A stretch of 64,000 bases of DNA, from positions 19,713 through 83,712 of the forward strand of contig JAGOBK010000009.1 in NCBI GenBank assembly GCA_017983465.1, written 5' to 3'. Position 1 is the first letter of the stretch. The number at the start of each line of letters is the position of its first letter. The notes under the pieces were generated by a model, which was not told the origin of the DNA, ran no database searches, and saw only the letters and a list, made by a program, of their open reading frames with translations. This DNA is from Crocinitomicaceae bacterium (GTDB lineage: Bacteria; Bacteroidota; Bacteroidia; Flavobacteriales_D; Crocinitomicaceae). The position numbers and the translations under genes were made by a program. Positions 1 through 9,067 of the stretch are shown one piece after another.

Positions 1-1150
1 CGTTGATCGCTGGACGAATACCAGAGTTAAATAAGTCACCTTCCAAGAAGATTTGTCCGTCAGTAATGGAAATTACGTTTGTTGGAATGTATGCCGAAAC
101 GTCACCTGCTTGTGTTTCAATGATCGGAAGGGCTGTTAATGAACCACCACCTTTTACTTTATCTTTCAATGAAGCTGGAAGGTCGTTCATTTGTTTCGCG
201 ATATTGTCATCAGAGATTACTTTCGCTGCACGCTCTAATAAGCGGGAGTGAAGGTAGAATACATCACCAGGGTATGCCTCGCGTCCCGGTGGACGACGTA
301 ACAACAATGATACCTCACGGTAAGCAACTGCTTGTTTAGATAAATCATCATAAACAATTAAAGCTGGTTTACCTAAATCTCTAAAGTATTCTCCTACAGC
401 TGCTCCAGTCATTGGTGCGTAAAACTGCATTGGAGCTGGATCTGATGCGTTGGAAGCTACAACGGTTGTATATGCCATTGCACCAGCATCTTCTAGTTTT
501 TTAACGATTCCTGCAACAGTTGAACCTTTTTGTCCAATCGCAACATAAATACAGTAAACAGGCTCACCACGATCGTAAAACTCACGTTGGTTAATGATCG
601 TATCGATCGCAACCGTTGTTTTTCCTGTTTGACGGTCACCAATGATTAACTCACGTTGTCCACGTCCAATTGGAATCATCGCATCTACCGCTTTGATACC
701 TGTTTGAAGAGGTTCAGTTACTGGTTGACGGAAGATAACTCCCGGTGCTTTACGTTCGATAGGCATTTCGAATAACTCTCCAGCGATTGGTCCTTTGCCA
801 TCGATTGGTTGTCCTAATGTATCAATTACACGTCCAACTACGCCATCACCAACTTTTACAGAAGCGATTTTCCCAAGACGGCGAACAGTATCACCTTCTT
901 TTACACTTGAAGATCTTCCTAAAAGTACAGCTCCTACATTGTCTTCTTCCAAGTTCAATGCAATTCCTTGCATTCCACCTGCGAATTCAATTAATTCACC
1001 GTATTGAACACCATTCATTCCATAGATGCGTGCAATACCATCTCCTACTTGAAGAACGGTACCTACTTCCTGTAATTCTGCTTCAGAGCGAAATCCAGAA
1101 AGTTGCTCTCTTAAAATTGCGGAAACTTCTGCTGGTTTGATATCTGCCAT
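1..1150 (-). CDS. atpA: F1 ATP synthase subunit alpha (partial, C-terminus outside window)
   Basis: The gene starts at the ATG at 1150 and runs off the left edge, so about 383 of roughly 525 residues are visible. The N-terminus reads [16 protein letters not shown], and the P-loop GDRQTGKT lies at about residues 171-178, as expected for the non-catalytic nucleotide site of alpha. The visible part ends near the conserved GIRPAIN segment. It is the last visible gene of the minus-strand atpB-E-F-H-A operon, 27 bases after atpH. In Bacteroidota beta and epsilon are usually encoded elsewhere, which fits the order seen here. The identity is certain; only the C-terminus cannot be checked. Confidence 0.97.
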   Translation of the reverse strand, partial: MADIKPAEVSAILREQLSGFRSEAELQEVGTVLQVGDGIARIYGMNGVQYGELIEFAGGMQGIALNLEEDNVGAVLLGRSSSVKEGDTVRRLGKIASVKVGDGVVGRVIDTLGQPIDGKGPIAGELFEMPIERKAPGVIFRQPVTEPLQTGIKAVDAMIPIGRGQRELIIGDRQTGKTTVAIDTIINQREFYDRGEPVYCIYVAIGQKGSTVAGIVKKLEDAGAMAYTTVVASNASDPAPMQFYAPMTGAAVGEYFRDLGKPALIVYDDLSKQAVAYREVSLLLRRPPGREAYPGDVFYLHSRLLERAAKVISDDNIAKQMNDLPASLKDKVKGGGSLTALPIIETQAGDVSAYIPTNVISITDGQIFLEGDLFNSGIRPAIN

Positions 1151-1177
1151 TTTTACTTTATTTATTGTGTCGTTTGA

Positions 1178-1711
1178 CTATTTTACTAATTCTTGTTTTA
1201 ATCGATTCAATTGGTTTGAAACGGATGCATCAATTTGGTGATCACCCATACGGACAATAAATCCACCAATTAAAGATTCATCTACATTTTCAGTGATTTC
1301 TATTGTTCCTTTGATGGATGCGCTAATTTTGGATGTGATTTCATTCTTCGTTTGTGCATCTAAAGTTTTTGCACTGATAATTGTTACGGGAACAATACCT
1401 CTGTGTTCTTTTAATTGAGTTAAAAAAGAACTTGCGATTTCAGTGATTAACACTTCTCTTCTATTCGTAGCGATCATTTCTAAAAAAGAAATGGACAATG
1501 CATCAAAATTTCCAAAAATTGATTTAATGATTTCAAGTTTTTTGTCCACCTTAATTAATGGAGAACTTAAAAACACTTGGAAATCATGAGCCTCGTTTGC
1601 AACCGTTATAATTTGTTGCATGTTATTTTCAATAACCTCGATTTTTTGTTGATCTAAGGCTAATTCCAATAATGCTTTCGCGTAACGTCCTGCTGCTTTC
1701 GTTGATTTCAT
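1178..1711 (-). CDS. atpH: F1 ATP synthase subunit delta
   Basis: This 177-residue protein matches the OSCP/delta family in length and pattern. The N-terminus (AGRYAKALLELA) is the conserved start of the helical domain that caps the F1 alpha subunits, and the C-terminal part has the family pattern DESLIGGFIVRMGD near residues 145-158. It acts in the peripheral stalk, joining F1 to subunit b. It starts 4 bases after the atpF stop and is followed by atpA, the normal order for the phylum. Nothing in it looks abnormal. Confidence 0.95.
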   Translation of the reverse strand: MKSTKAAGRYAKALLELALDQQKIEVIENNMQQIITVANEAHDFQVFLSSPLIKVDKKLEIIKSIFGNFDALSISFLEMIATNRREVLITEIASSFLTQLKEHRGIVPVTIISAKTLDAQTKNEITSKISASIKGTIEITENVDESLIGGFIVRMGDHQIDASVSNQLNRLKQELVK

Positions 1712-1715
1712 TTGA

Positions 1716-2210
1716 TTAATTCATTTGAATATCACCAGCAAGTTTTTCTGCTAATGCTTTTTGTTTTTCATCTGATGCCAATTCTCCACGAACAACTTTT
1801 TCCGCGATTTCAACTGCCAATGTTGCCACGTGCGTTTTGATTTCAGCGATTGCTGCTGCTTTTTCACTGTTTATGTTCAAACGAGCTGCTTCAACAATTC
1901 TTTGTGCTTCGACTTTAGATTTCGTTTTCGCATCTTCAATCATATTATTAGCAGCTTCTTTCGCTTCTTTTAAAATATTATCACGTTCTGCACGCGCTTC
2001 TTTTAAAATTAGATCGTTTTCAGCTTTCAAAGCTTTCATTTCAGCTTGTGTTTTCACAGCTAATTCTAAAGCTTCAGAAATTTTTTGTTCACGTGCATTG
2101 ACTGCGTTTAAAATAGGCTTCCAAGCAAATTTTGCTAGTAAGAACAAGAGAAGGCAAAAAACAATTCCTGTCCAGAACAATAAACCTAAGTCGGGTAATA
2201 TTAAATCCAT
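1716..2210 (-). CDS. atpF: Fo ATP synthase subunit b
   Basis: A 164-residue protein with one N-terminal membrane helix (about residues 8-28) followed by a long charged, alanine-rich helix rich in Lys and Glu, which is the classic subunit b layout. It forms the peripheral stalk dimer that holds F1 against rotation and contacts delta. It lies between atpE (67-base gap) and atpH (4-base gap). Only one b-type gene is present, so a homodimeric stalk is expected. Confidence 0.95.
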   Translation of the reverse strand: MDLILPDLGLLFWTGIVFCLLLFLLAKFAWKPILNAVNAREQKISEALELAVKTQAEMKALKAENDLILKEARAERDNILKEAKEAANNMIEDAKTKSKVEAQRIVEAARLNINSEKAAAIAEIKTHVATLAVEIAEKVVRGELASDEKQKALAEKLAGDIQMN

Positions 2211-2277
2211 TTTCTTTTAATTAATGTGTTAAATATAAAGGTAGTTGAAACCAACCGTTCCAACTACCTTTAAAGAT

Positions 2278-2517
<240 letters not shown>

Positions 2518-2524
2518 TTACTAA

Positions 2525-3634
2525 TTAATGATGCGCTTCCTCTACCGCAGCTCCAATAAACAATGCTGAAAGCATCGCAAAAAGGAATCCTTGTAAAAAC
2601 GCAACTAAAACTTCCAAAATGGAAATAAACAAAGCCATCGGCACAGACAATCCTGCCCAAGCCATATTTTTATTCACGAAGATGATGGAAATCAATGCTA
2701 AAACAATAATGTGTCCCGCAGTAATGTTTGCGAATAAACGAATCATTAATGCAAATGGTTTTGTGAAAATACTAATGATCTCAATAGGCATCATAAAGAA
2801 TTTCATTGGAACTGATACTCCTGGCATCCAGAAAATGTGTCCCCAATAGTTTTTGTTGCCTGAAAACAAGGTAACAACTAGGGTACATACAGCTAAAAAT
2901 AAAGTGACAGTTATGTTTCCTGTTAAGTTTGCCCCACCTGGCAAGAAAGGAATCAATCCCAACATGTTATTGAACCAAATAAAGAAGAAAATCGTTAATA
3001 GATAAGGAACGTATTTCTCGTACTTGTGTTCATCTATATTAGCCTTCGCGATGTCATCACGTACCATGACAATAATTGGCTCGAAGAATTTGGCAATTCC
3101 TTTTGGAGCAACGGCACCATTTTTACGGTAGAATTTAGCTACACTGAACATTACGATTAACACCAAAAAAGCACCCATTAAGAGAGACATCACATTTTTA
3201 GTAATCGAAAAATCTAAAGGTTGAGCGTTGTGGGGGTGTTCACCTTCGAAATGCAATTCGCCTTCAGAATTTAACTTATAAATTTCTTCATGATACATGG
3301 CATATCCTGTTGCAGGACCAACTCCTTTAACATAATGTAAACTTGCACCTTGTTCATTACCCTTTACTTCAACTGCCTTACCGTGGTAAAAATGATTTGA
3401 ACTAAACGTTTTTAATCCATTATCTAATAAAATAATTGGTAAATAGATGCTAGTTCCACCATGTTCCGGTCCAAAAAGGTGCCATTCATGCGCATCCTTG
3501 ATGTGGTGCATAATCATTTCACTTACATTGAATTCTTTATCTTCATTCGCGAATGAAAAACCTGAAACCCCAACGAAGGCAAGTAAAATTGCGACTTTTC
3601 GCATCAAAAATGAAAGTTTGCTGAATTGTTGCAT
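2525..3634 (-). CDS. atpB: Fo ATP synthase subunit a, with long N-terminal extension
   Basis: At 369 residues this is about 100 longer than E. coli subunit a. It begins with a signal-like segment ending near FSFANE, followed by about 110 residues before the first core helix; Bacteroidota AtpB proteins commonly carry such an extension. The core has the channel helices with the conserved arginine region (PFALMIRLFANITAGH) and C-terminal helices. It is the first gene of the minus-strand ATP synthase operon. A second possible start is the Met eleven codons in (3604). A promoter-like TAacTTTG lies about 35 bases upstream. Confidence 0.93.
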   Translation of the reverse strand: MQQFSKLSFLMRKVAILLAFVGVSGFSFANEDKEFNVSEMIMHHIKDAHEWHLFGPEHGGTSIYLPIILLDNGLKTFSSNHFYHGKAVEVKGNEQGASLHYVKGVGPATGYAMYHEEIYKLNSEGELHFEGEHPHNAQPLDFSITKNVMSLLMGAFLVLIVMFSVAKFYRKNGAVAPKGIAKFFEPIIVMVRDDIAKANIDEHKYEKYVPYLLTIFFFIWFNNMLGLIPFLPGGANLTGNITVTLFLAVCTLVVTLFSGNKNYWGHIFWMPGVSVPMKFFMMPIEIISIFTKPFALMIRLFANITAGHIIVLALISIIFVNKNMAWAGLSVPMALFISILEVLVAFLQGFLFAMLSALFIGAAVEEAHH

Positions 3635-3668
3635 TAGCGAATCTTTAAGCGAGTTTTAAAATTTTTTG

Positions 3669-3676
3669 CAAAGTTA
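3669..3676 (-). promoter_or_regulatory. Promoter -7 element of the ATP synthase operon
   Basis: Reads TAACTTTG on the minus strand, an exact match to the Bacteroidota -7 consensus TAnnTTTG. It would start the atpB-E-F-H-A transcript with a leader of roughly 30 bases. Confidence 0.6.
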
Positions 3677-3716
3677 GGTAAACTTTCTAAAGAAACAACT
3701 TAAATTTTTGAACAAA

Positions 3717-4253
3717 TCAACCACGAGTTTTCCTCAATTTCTTATAAAACTGGATTCCGATCATCAATAGAATAGCTACTCCAAAGAATCCAAGAGTTCC
3801 ATAAATCCAATTCAATGAATTTTTCATGCTGACTAGAAAGACAATTGCCACCAAAAAGAGTGTAGCTACTTCATTCCATAATCGGAGTTTACCGGATGTC
3901 CAACGAATCGTTCTTCGCTGACATTGCTTCATCATTTTTTGACTGTAAAAATGGTAAAGGAGTAGCAAACCAACGAATCCTAATTTCATGTGCATCCATG
4001 GTTGAGATAAATAATATGCTGGTTGATCAACAATCATAATTGTTCCGAATACAACCGTTAAAATCATTGCCGGCGTGGTTATTATCCACCACAGTCGTTT
4101 TTGCATGATGTCAAATTGCTCTTGAAGAATGCTTTTCTTAGGCTCTTCCTGTTCACTGGCCTCTACGAAATAGATGAATAAGCGAACCATATAAAAGAGC
4201 CCGGCAAACCAACTGACCATAAAAATGATGTGTAGTGCTTTGATGTATAACAT
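3717..4253 (-). CDS. hemJ: HemJ-type protoporphyrinogen IX oxidase
   Basis: A 178-residue membrane protein of the HemJ (UPF0093) family. The N-terminus YIKALHIIFMVSWFAGLFYMVR holds the conserved His8 and the W-F-A-G-L-F-Y pattern, and PWMHMKLGF in the middle has a second conserved His. Four to five hydrophobic helices are visible. HemJ oxidises protoporphyrinogen IX to protoporphyrin IX at the membrane in bacteria lacking HemG or HemY. It lies between the ATP synthase operon and a divergent T9SS cargo gene, 2 kb from hemA-C-D on the other strand. Its -7 promoter box ends only 5 bases before the ATG. Confidence 0.85.
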   Translation of the reverse strand: MLYIKALHIIFMVSWFAGLFYMVRLFIYFVEASEQEEPKKSILQEQFDIMQKRLWWIITTPAMILTVVFGTIMIVDQPAYYLSQPWMHMKLGFVGLLLLYHFYSQKMMKQCQRRTIRWTSGKLRLWNEVATLFLVAIVFLVSMKNSLNWIYGTLGFFGVAILLMIGIQFYKKLRKTRG

Positions 4254-4258
4254 ACCTA

Positions 4259-4266
4259 CAAAAGTA
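4259..4266 (-). promoter_or_regulatory. hemJ -7 element, 5 bases from the start codon
   Basis: TACTTTTG on the minus strand matches TAnnTTTG exactly, and only 5 bases separate its last G from the ATG at 4253. The predicted transcript has almost no leader. Confidence 0.6.
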
Positions 4267-4289
4267 ATGGAATCAACTTGTATTCAGGG

Positions 4290-4297
4290 TATATTTG
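4290..4297 (+). promoter_or_regulatory. -7 element upstream of the T9SS cargo gene at 4342
   Basis: TATATTTG matches TAnnTTTG exactly; the start codon lies 44 bases after it, so a normal leader of about 40 bases is predicted. It is divergent from the hemJ promoter at 4259-4266. Confidence 0.55.
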
Positions 4298-4341
4298 TAT
4301 TTTCGTTGACGATTTATTTTGAAGCGTAATTCCATTTATAG

Positions 4342-5154
4342 ATGAAACAGGTTGTATTAACTTCATTTTTCTTGTTATCCGTTTTCCTATGTCTAGCACA
4401 GGAAAAACTCTTGTCCTTGGACGGAACGTTTCAAAACAATAATTTAGTCGTATACAATCCACCCCAATCTGATGGCTTTGGATTTTGTGTCACTAAAGTG
4501 CTTGTCAATGGGGAAATCTTACCTGCAGCGATTCAATCAGCTCATTTTGAAATAAATTTTCAGTTGTTTCAATTAAAAGTAGGCGAAAATGTGTTCGTTG
4601 TTTTAGAACATGCAATTGGTTGTCAGCCTCGATTTATGAATCCAGAAATTCTGTTACCAAAGAGCACCTTTCGCTGTACTTCTATCAATGTTGACAAAAC
4701 TGGGGCGATTAATTGGACAACAGCGGACGAGGCAGGTTCTTTAGATTTTATCATTGAGCAATACCGCTGGAATAGATGGGTGGAAGCCGGACAAGTAAAA
4801 GGTAAAGGGACTAAACAATCCAATTCTTATTATTTTCAAATCACCCCGCATTCGGGCAAAAATCAAGTCCGTGTTTCGCAAATTGATAATACGGGAGAAA
4901 AACGAAGTTCTCAAGTTGTTTTTTTCAATTCGGGACTTTCCTCAATGAAGATTAGTCCGACAAAGGTGCGAGACAATTTGTACTTTAAGACCGGATCGAA
5001 AGAAATGAAAACGAAATTTGAAGTTTACGATGCTTATGGAAACCTACTCAAAGTGGGATTCGCCAGCATGGTAGATTGCACCAACTTGGTTAGTGGGGTT
5101 TACTTTATAAATTTCGACAATCAAACCGAAAAATTCATCAAAATCGCCGAATAA
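4342..5154 (+). CDS. Secreted protein with T9SS type A sorting domain, function unknown
   Basis: A 270-residue protein with a signal peptide (residues 1-19, cleavage near CLAQ/EK). The middle part has beta-rich, fibronectin-like spacing. The last 70 residues (from about MKISPTKVRDN, through YDAYGNLLK, LVSGVYFINF, to FIKIAE) are a type A C-terminal sorting domain, which directs export through the type IX system and surface attachment. No catalytic domain is recognised. The stop codon overlaps the next ATG by one base, so it is probably co-transcribed with methylmalonyl-CoA epimerase, though no functional link is evident. Confidence 0.8.
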   Translation: MKQVVLTSFFLLSVFLCLAQEKLLSLDGTFQNNNLVVYNPPQSDGFGFCVTKVLVNGEILPAAIQSAHFEINFQLFQLKVGENVFVVLEHAIGCQPRFMNPEILLPKSTFRCTSINVDKTGAINWTTADEAGSLDFIIEQYRWNRWVEAGQVKGKGTKQSNSYYFQITPHSGKNQVRVSQIDNTGEKRSSQVVFFNSGLSSMKISPTKVRDNLYFKTGSKEMKTKFEVYDAYGNLLKVGFASMVDCTNLVSGVYFINFDNQTEKFIKIAE

Positions 5155-5558
5155 TGAAACGCATTGAACACCTTGGAATTGCAGTGAAAAACTTAGAGGA
5201 AGCTATTCCGATGTATGAAGCGCTCCTAAATACTCCGTGCTACAAACGAGAAGGTGTGGCTTCAGAAGGTGTGATGACGGCCTTTTTTCAAATTGGCGAA
5301 TCAAAAATAGAATTATTGGAAGCGACAAATGAGGAATCGCCAATTGCGAAGTTTCTTAGTAAAAATGGACCCGGATTTCACCATGTCGCTTTTGAAGTGG
5401 AAAACATTGAAGTAGAAATATCACGCCTTCAAACTGCTGGATTCCAACTCATACATGAAGTGGCGAAGGATGGTGCCGACAATAAACGAATTGCTTTTTT
5501 ACATCCTAAATCTACTGGTTCATTGTTGGTGGAAATTTGTCAAGAGAAAAGCGCATAA
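5154..5558 (+). CDS. mce: Methylmalonyl-CoA epimerase
   Basis: A 134-residue vicinal-oxygen-chelate protein that interconverts (R)- and (S)-methylmalonyl-CoA in propionate metabolism. The start IEHLGIAVKNLEEAI supplies the first metal His (His6), GPGFHHVAFEV supplies the second, and a Glu in LLVEICQ at the C-terminus completes the usual H-Q/H-H-E set. Length and two-module pattern fit the family. It starts on the last base of the preceding stop. The 3' end overlaps the convergent HAD gene by 19 bases. Confidence 0.9.
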   Translation: MKRIEHLGIAVKNLEEAIPMYEALLNTPCYKREGVASEGVMTAFFQIGESKIELLEATNEESPIAKFLSKNGPGFHHVAFEVENIEVEISRLQTAGFQLIHEVAKDGADNKRIAFLHPKSTGSLLVEICQEKSA

Positions 5559-6151
5559 AATCCTGCGTCTTTCTGATAATAAAAGGTTTGCAACCCTGCT
5601 TCTTGAGCACCGGAAATGTGCTGTGGACTATCATCAATAAAAAGCACTGTACTCGGTGTCACCTGCAGCTGCTCACAGACCCAAACAAATGTCTCTGGAT
5701 GCGGCTTGCGCTGTTTGATTTCATGTGAAAGGAATACCTTTTCGAACAAGGACTCAAAAGGTACTTGACTCATTTTCGCCCATTCTCTTTTTACCTCCAC
5801 CATGTGTAATTCATTGGTATTACTAAGTAGTGCAATGCGTTGTTTCTTTGCGAGTTCAAGGATTAATTGCACCTTCTTCTCTGAAAAACTTAAAATCATT
5901 GCATTCCACGCATGGACAACTTCATTCGGACTTGTTCCCTTGCGGGTAGCATCAAGTAGTTTATTGATGAAATGTTGCGCTGAAATTTGACCTGTTTCAA
6001 ATAAGTCAAAAAGTTGATTTTGTTGAAATTGGGTGTATTTCTCTTGAAAATCAACAGTCCCTAGTTGTATGAAAGCATTTTCAGTCGCTTGATAATCAAT
6101 GTCAATGAGTACTCCGCCAAGGTCAAATAAAATCAGTTCGATGTCTTTCAT
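5540..6151 (-). CDS. HAD-family hydrolase (phosphatase-like)
   Basis: From the preferred ATG at 6151 this gives 203 residues: MKDIELILFDLGGVLIDID contains HAD motif I (DLGGV, where the second catalytic Asp is replaced by Gly as in many YihX-type members). SNTNELH is motif II, KQRKPHPETF motif III, and FIDDSPQHISGA motif IV. An upstream in-frame start at 6223 would add 24 poorly conserved residues before the fold. A near-match promoter box (TATCTTCG) ends 4 bases before 6151, which supports that start. Probable substrate: a small phosphorylated metabolite, not specified by sequence. Confidence 0.82.
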   Translation of the reverse strand: MKDIELILFDLGGVLIDIDYQATENAFIQLGTVDFQEKYTQFQQNQLFDLFETGQISAQHFINKLLDATRKGTSPNEVVHAWNAMILSFSEKKVQLILELAKKQRIALLSNTNELHMVEVKREWAKMSQVPFESLFEKVFLSHEIKQRKPHPETFVWVCEQLQVTPSTVLFIDDSPQHISGAQEAGLQTFYYQKDAGFYALFS

Positions 6152-6242
6152 GTCACGAAGATACAGCCTTCGCGCGTTATTTGAATGTATTCTAAATAAT
6201 CGAACGTGACATTTCCATGACATTACAACTTTAGTAGGCTTG

Positions 6243-6250
6243 TACTTTTG
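6243..6250 (+). promoter_or_regulatory. hemA operon -7 element
   Basis: TACTTTTG matches TAnnTTTG exactly. It covers the TTG at 6248 that would otherwise be the longest possible hemA start, so translation must begin further downstream, at 6269 or 6272. Confidence 0.65.
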
Positions 6251-6268
6251 CAGTCAAAGATACTGATT

Positions 6269-7501
6269 GTGTTGAAGGACCTACATATTATCGCATTTAC
6301 GCATCGAAATTTAGACGTCAATAAAATTGGTTTATTACACATTGAGAAAGAAGACCAATTAGGGCATTTAGATCGATTAAAGCAAGCGCTGCAACTGGAT
6401 GAACTTCAGTTTCTGTCAACGTGTAATCGTGTCGAAATTACGTTTGTCAAACAGCACAAACTCGATGAGGATTATGTCCACCAAATACTTTCTTTGATTT
6501 ATCCCAAATTGGTTCCGATTCAATTAGAGGAATTTGTTCACCGTGCGGAAATGTATTCTGGAAAAACAGCTGTGAAACATGCACTATCTGTGGCCTCCTC
6601 TATAGATTCCATGATTGTTGGTGAACGAGAGATCATCACACAGGTTCGACTAGCATATGAACATTGCAGAGATTTAGGATTAACGGGTGATTTTATTCGT
6701 TTATTGATTAAACAAGTCATTCAGTGCGCCAAACAAGTCTACACGGAAACTTCGATTTCCACTAAACCAGTGTCGGTTGTTTCATTGGCATATCACCATA
6801 TGAAACAAATGAACATTCCATTGGATGCTCGAATTCTCATCATTGGTGCGGGAGTTACCAACACAACTATGTGTCGCTTTTTAAAGAAGCATGGTTTCAG
6901 AAATTTCCATGTATTTAACCGAACTCACGAACGCGCGGAGAAATTAGCCAATGAAATCAAAGGATCAGCGTATTCTCTTTCTGAGCTTGGAAAATTTGAT
7001 AAAGGATTTGATGTCATCATTACCTGTACTGCAGCGAAACATCATGTGTTGACTCCTGAACTTTACGAATTTATTTTACAAAACGAAGCACATGAACGTG
7101 TGATTATCGACTTGGCTATTCCTCAAGATTTGGATGCGTCCATTTTGAACGCACATCCAATCAATTACTTGTCCATCGAATATTTACAGAAGATTTCTAA
7201 CGAAAACCTGAAGGAGCGTTCGAAAGAAATTCTTCATGTAGAGCAAATCATCGCTGAGGCAATGGAAGCTTTCGAAAACTTGTTCAAGGAACGAAAAGTG
7301 GAAATTGCCATGAAAGATGTTCCGCAACAAGTCAAGGAAATTAAAAATATGGCATACGAGACGGTATTCCGTGAAGACTTAGACCAACTCGATCCCCAAG
7401 CAAAAGAATTATTAGATAAAATCATTGGATACATGGAGAAAAAATACATCTCTGGACCGATGAAATTAGCCAAAGAAATTATACTTAAAAATGCAAACTA
7501 A
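6269..7501 (+). CDS. hemA: Glutamyl-tRNA reductase
   Basis: This enzyme makes glutamate-1-semialdehyde from glutamyl-tRNA with NADPH, the first committed step of the C5 haem pathway. The catalytic Cys is in FLSTCNRVEITF, substrate-site residues are in ASSIDSMIVGEREI, and the NADPH fold starts at RILIIGAGVTNTT. It is about 410 residues long. No ATG fits: the GTG at 6269 or the TTG at 6272 (reading LKDLHIIAFTHRN) is the likely start, because the longer TTG at 6248 lies inside the promoter box. It overlaps hemC by 11 bases, giving a hemA-hemC-hemD operon. Confidence 0.93.
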   Translation: MLKDLHIIAFTHRNLDVNKIGLLHIEKEDQLGHLDRLKQALQLDELQFLSTCNRVEITFVKQHKLDEDYVHQILSLIYPKLVPIQLEEFVHRAEMYSGKTAVKHALSVASSIDSMIVGEREIITQVRLAYEHCRDLGLTGDFIRLLIKQVIQCAKQVYTETSISTKPVSVVSLAYHHMKQMNIPLDARILIIGAGVTNTTMCRFLKKHGFRNFHVFNRTHERAEKLANEIKGSAYSLSELGKFDKGFDVIITCTAAKHHVLTPELYEFILQNEAHERVIIDLAIPQDLDASILNAHPINYLSIEYLQKISNENLKERSKEILHVEQIIAEAMEAFENLFKERKVEIAMKDVPQQVKEIKNMAYETVFREDLDQLDPQAKELLDKIIGYMEKKYISGPMKLAKEIILKNAN

Positions 7502-8384
7502 TCCTAAGATCCGCATTGGTACACGTGGCAGTGACCTCGCTTTGTGGCAAGCTCATTTCGTACGTCGTCAATTGGAAGAGATTGGATGTGAAGTAAGTAT
7601 TCAAATCATTGTTACCCAAGGTGACCGTATTCAAGACCTCAGTTTTGATAAATTGGAAGGAAAAGGATTTTTCACCAAAGAAATTGAACAAGCGCTATTG
7701 AATGGCGAAGTAGATTTGGCGGTTCACTCCCACAAGGATCTTGAAACGACGCAACCAGCAGGATTGCACATTGCCGCCGTTTCCTACCGAGAAGATGCTT
7801 CCGAATTATTACTGATGAAACGCGAAGCATTTGATGCAAGTCAAGCATGGAATTTGAAAGCTAATGCTGTGATTGGAACCTCTTCCGCCCGAAGAAAAGC
7901 ACAAATCATCGCTCAGCGGCCGGATTTAGAAATCAAAGAACTACGTGGAAATGTTCCCACAAGAATTGATAAACTGCGTCAAGGTCAATACGATGCTATT
8001 TTATTAGCGCGTGCAGGTGTTTTGCGTTTGGAATTGGATTTATCGGACCTAGAAACAATCGTTTTAGATCCAACTTCGTTTATTCCAGCACCGGCTCAAG
8101 GTGTACTTGGATTACAAACACGTGTGGATGATGCCGCGACAACAGAAATTCTACAAAAATTGCATCATACTGATGTGGCAACCCGCATCGGATTAGAGCG
8201 CTCCGTTCTTCGTCAAATGGACGGTGGCTGTCAATTGCCATTAGGCGTTTATTGTGTCGGAGACCAAGTTTACGTTTCCTATGCTCCTTCGGCGAAGGAA
8301 GCGGCAGAAAATCAGGTGTACACGTATGTCGTTGGACAAGAAGCGGCATTGGCACAAGAAATTGTACAGGAATTAAAAAAGTGA
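7491..8384 (+). CDS. hemC: Hydroxymethylbilane synthase (porphobilinogen deaminase)
   Basis: A 297-residue enzyme that condenses four porphobilinogens to hydroxymethylbilane. The N-terminus IRIGTRGSDLALWQA is diagnostic; HSHKDLET holds the catalytic Asp region, SSARRKAQ the substrate-binding arginines, and MDGGCQLPLG the cysteine that carries the dipyrromethane cofactor. The start overlaps hemA by 11 bases, and its stop overlaps the GTG of hemD, so the three genes are translationally coupled. Confidence 0.97.
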   Translation: MQTNPKIRIGTRGSDLALWQAHFVRRQLEEIGCEVSIQIIVTQGDRIQDLSFDKLEGKGFFTKEIEQALLNGEVDLAVHSHKDLETTQPAGLHIAAVSYREDASELLLMKREAFDASQAWNLKANAVIGTSSARRKAQIIAQRPDLEIKELRGNVPTRIDKLRQGQYDAILLARAGVLRLELDLSDLETIVLDPTSFIPAPAQGVLGLQTRVDDAATTEILQKLHHTDVATRIGLERSVLRQMDGGCQLPLGVYCVGDQVYVSYAPSAKEAAENQVYTYVVGQEAALAQEIVQELKK

Positions 8385-9055
8385 TACCGCACCGTATTTT
8401 TATCTCGCGTCCAATTCAAGAGGTTGGAAAAACACTACAAGAATTTGTTTCTAACGGAGGAGAATTAATCTCGGAATCATTGGTAAACTTTGAACCAGTC
8501 TCGTTTGATCAAAACCTTTACTTTGAAGTTATCTTTTTCTCAAGTATACGCGCCGCAGCATTCTATTTTAAGCAAGAACCAACCATTCCTTTAGCACTTC
8601 AATACGCTTGTGCGGGACAAGAAACAGCAGAGAAACTTGAGAATCAATTTCAGATTTCATGTGATTTTATTGCCGCAAATGCGGGTAATCCAAACGAAAG
8701 TGCCCAGATTTTTAAATCATGGTTAGGACAGCGCCATGTACTATTTCCAAAGAGCGAACAAAGTTTAAATACATATTCGAGTGTCCTTCCTATTGATCAG
8801 AGAACAGAAATCATTGTTTATAGAACTAATTCGATGTTCAAGCCTATTCCACCTTGTGACCTCTATATTTTTTCGAGTCCAAGTAATGCAAAGGCATTTT
8901 TGGAACATAACGAACTTCCGAACGAAGCGAATTGTTTGGCTTGGGGCTCTTCAACGTCGGCGTTTTTGACGTCTCGAGGAATTCCCGTTTCTTATCAGTT
9001 GCAGACAGGAACGTTGAAGGAATTAGATCAATTTTTAACTGATTTCTTAAGCTAA
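8381..9055 (+). CDS. hemD: Uroporphyrinogen-III synthase
   Basis: Starting at the GTG at 8381, which overlaps the hemC stop (GTGA), this gives 224 residues beginning VIPHRIFISRP. HemD proteins are poorly conserved; here the IFISRP start, the two-domain length, TSSS-like segments (FSSPSNAKAFLEHN, CLAWGSSTSAFL) and the position right after hemC support the call. It closes and inverts ring D of hydroxymethylbilane. The longer frame starting at 8252 lies inside hemC and is not a credible start. Confidence 0.85.
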   Translation: MIPHRIFISRPIQEVGKTLQEFVSNGGELISESLVNFEPVSFDQNLYFEVIFFSSIRAAAFYFKQEPTIPLALQYACAGQETAEKLENQFQISCDFIAANAGNPNESAQIFKSWLGQRHVLFPKSEQSLNTYSSVLPIDQRTEIIVYRTNSMFKPIPPCDLYIFSSPSNAKAFLEHNELPNEANCLAWGSSTSAFLTSRGIPVSYQLQTGTLKELDQFLTDFLS

Positions 9056-9067
9056 AAACGGATTCAG

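Noticed and set aside
787..1140. Plus-strand open frame opposite atpA
   Set aside because: Leu/His-rich shadow of the conserved AtpA N-terminal domain.
1837..2220. Plus-strand open frame of 127 codons opposite atpF
   Set aside because: It is the mirror of the alanine/lysine-rich atpF helix; low-complexity composition and no family pattern.
4256..4462. Minus-strand frame upstream of hemJ
   Set aside because: Lies opposite the start of the T9SS cargo gene and across both promoter boxes; no coding pattern.
8252..8380. Longer start for hemD
   Set aside because: Would sit wholly inside hemC; the GTG at 8381 overlapping the hemC stop is the normal coupled start.
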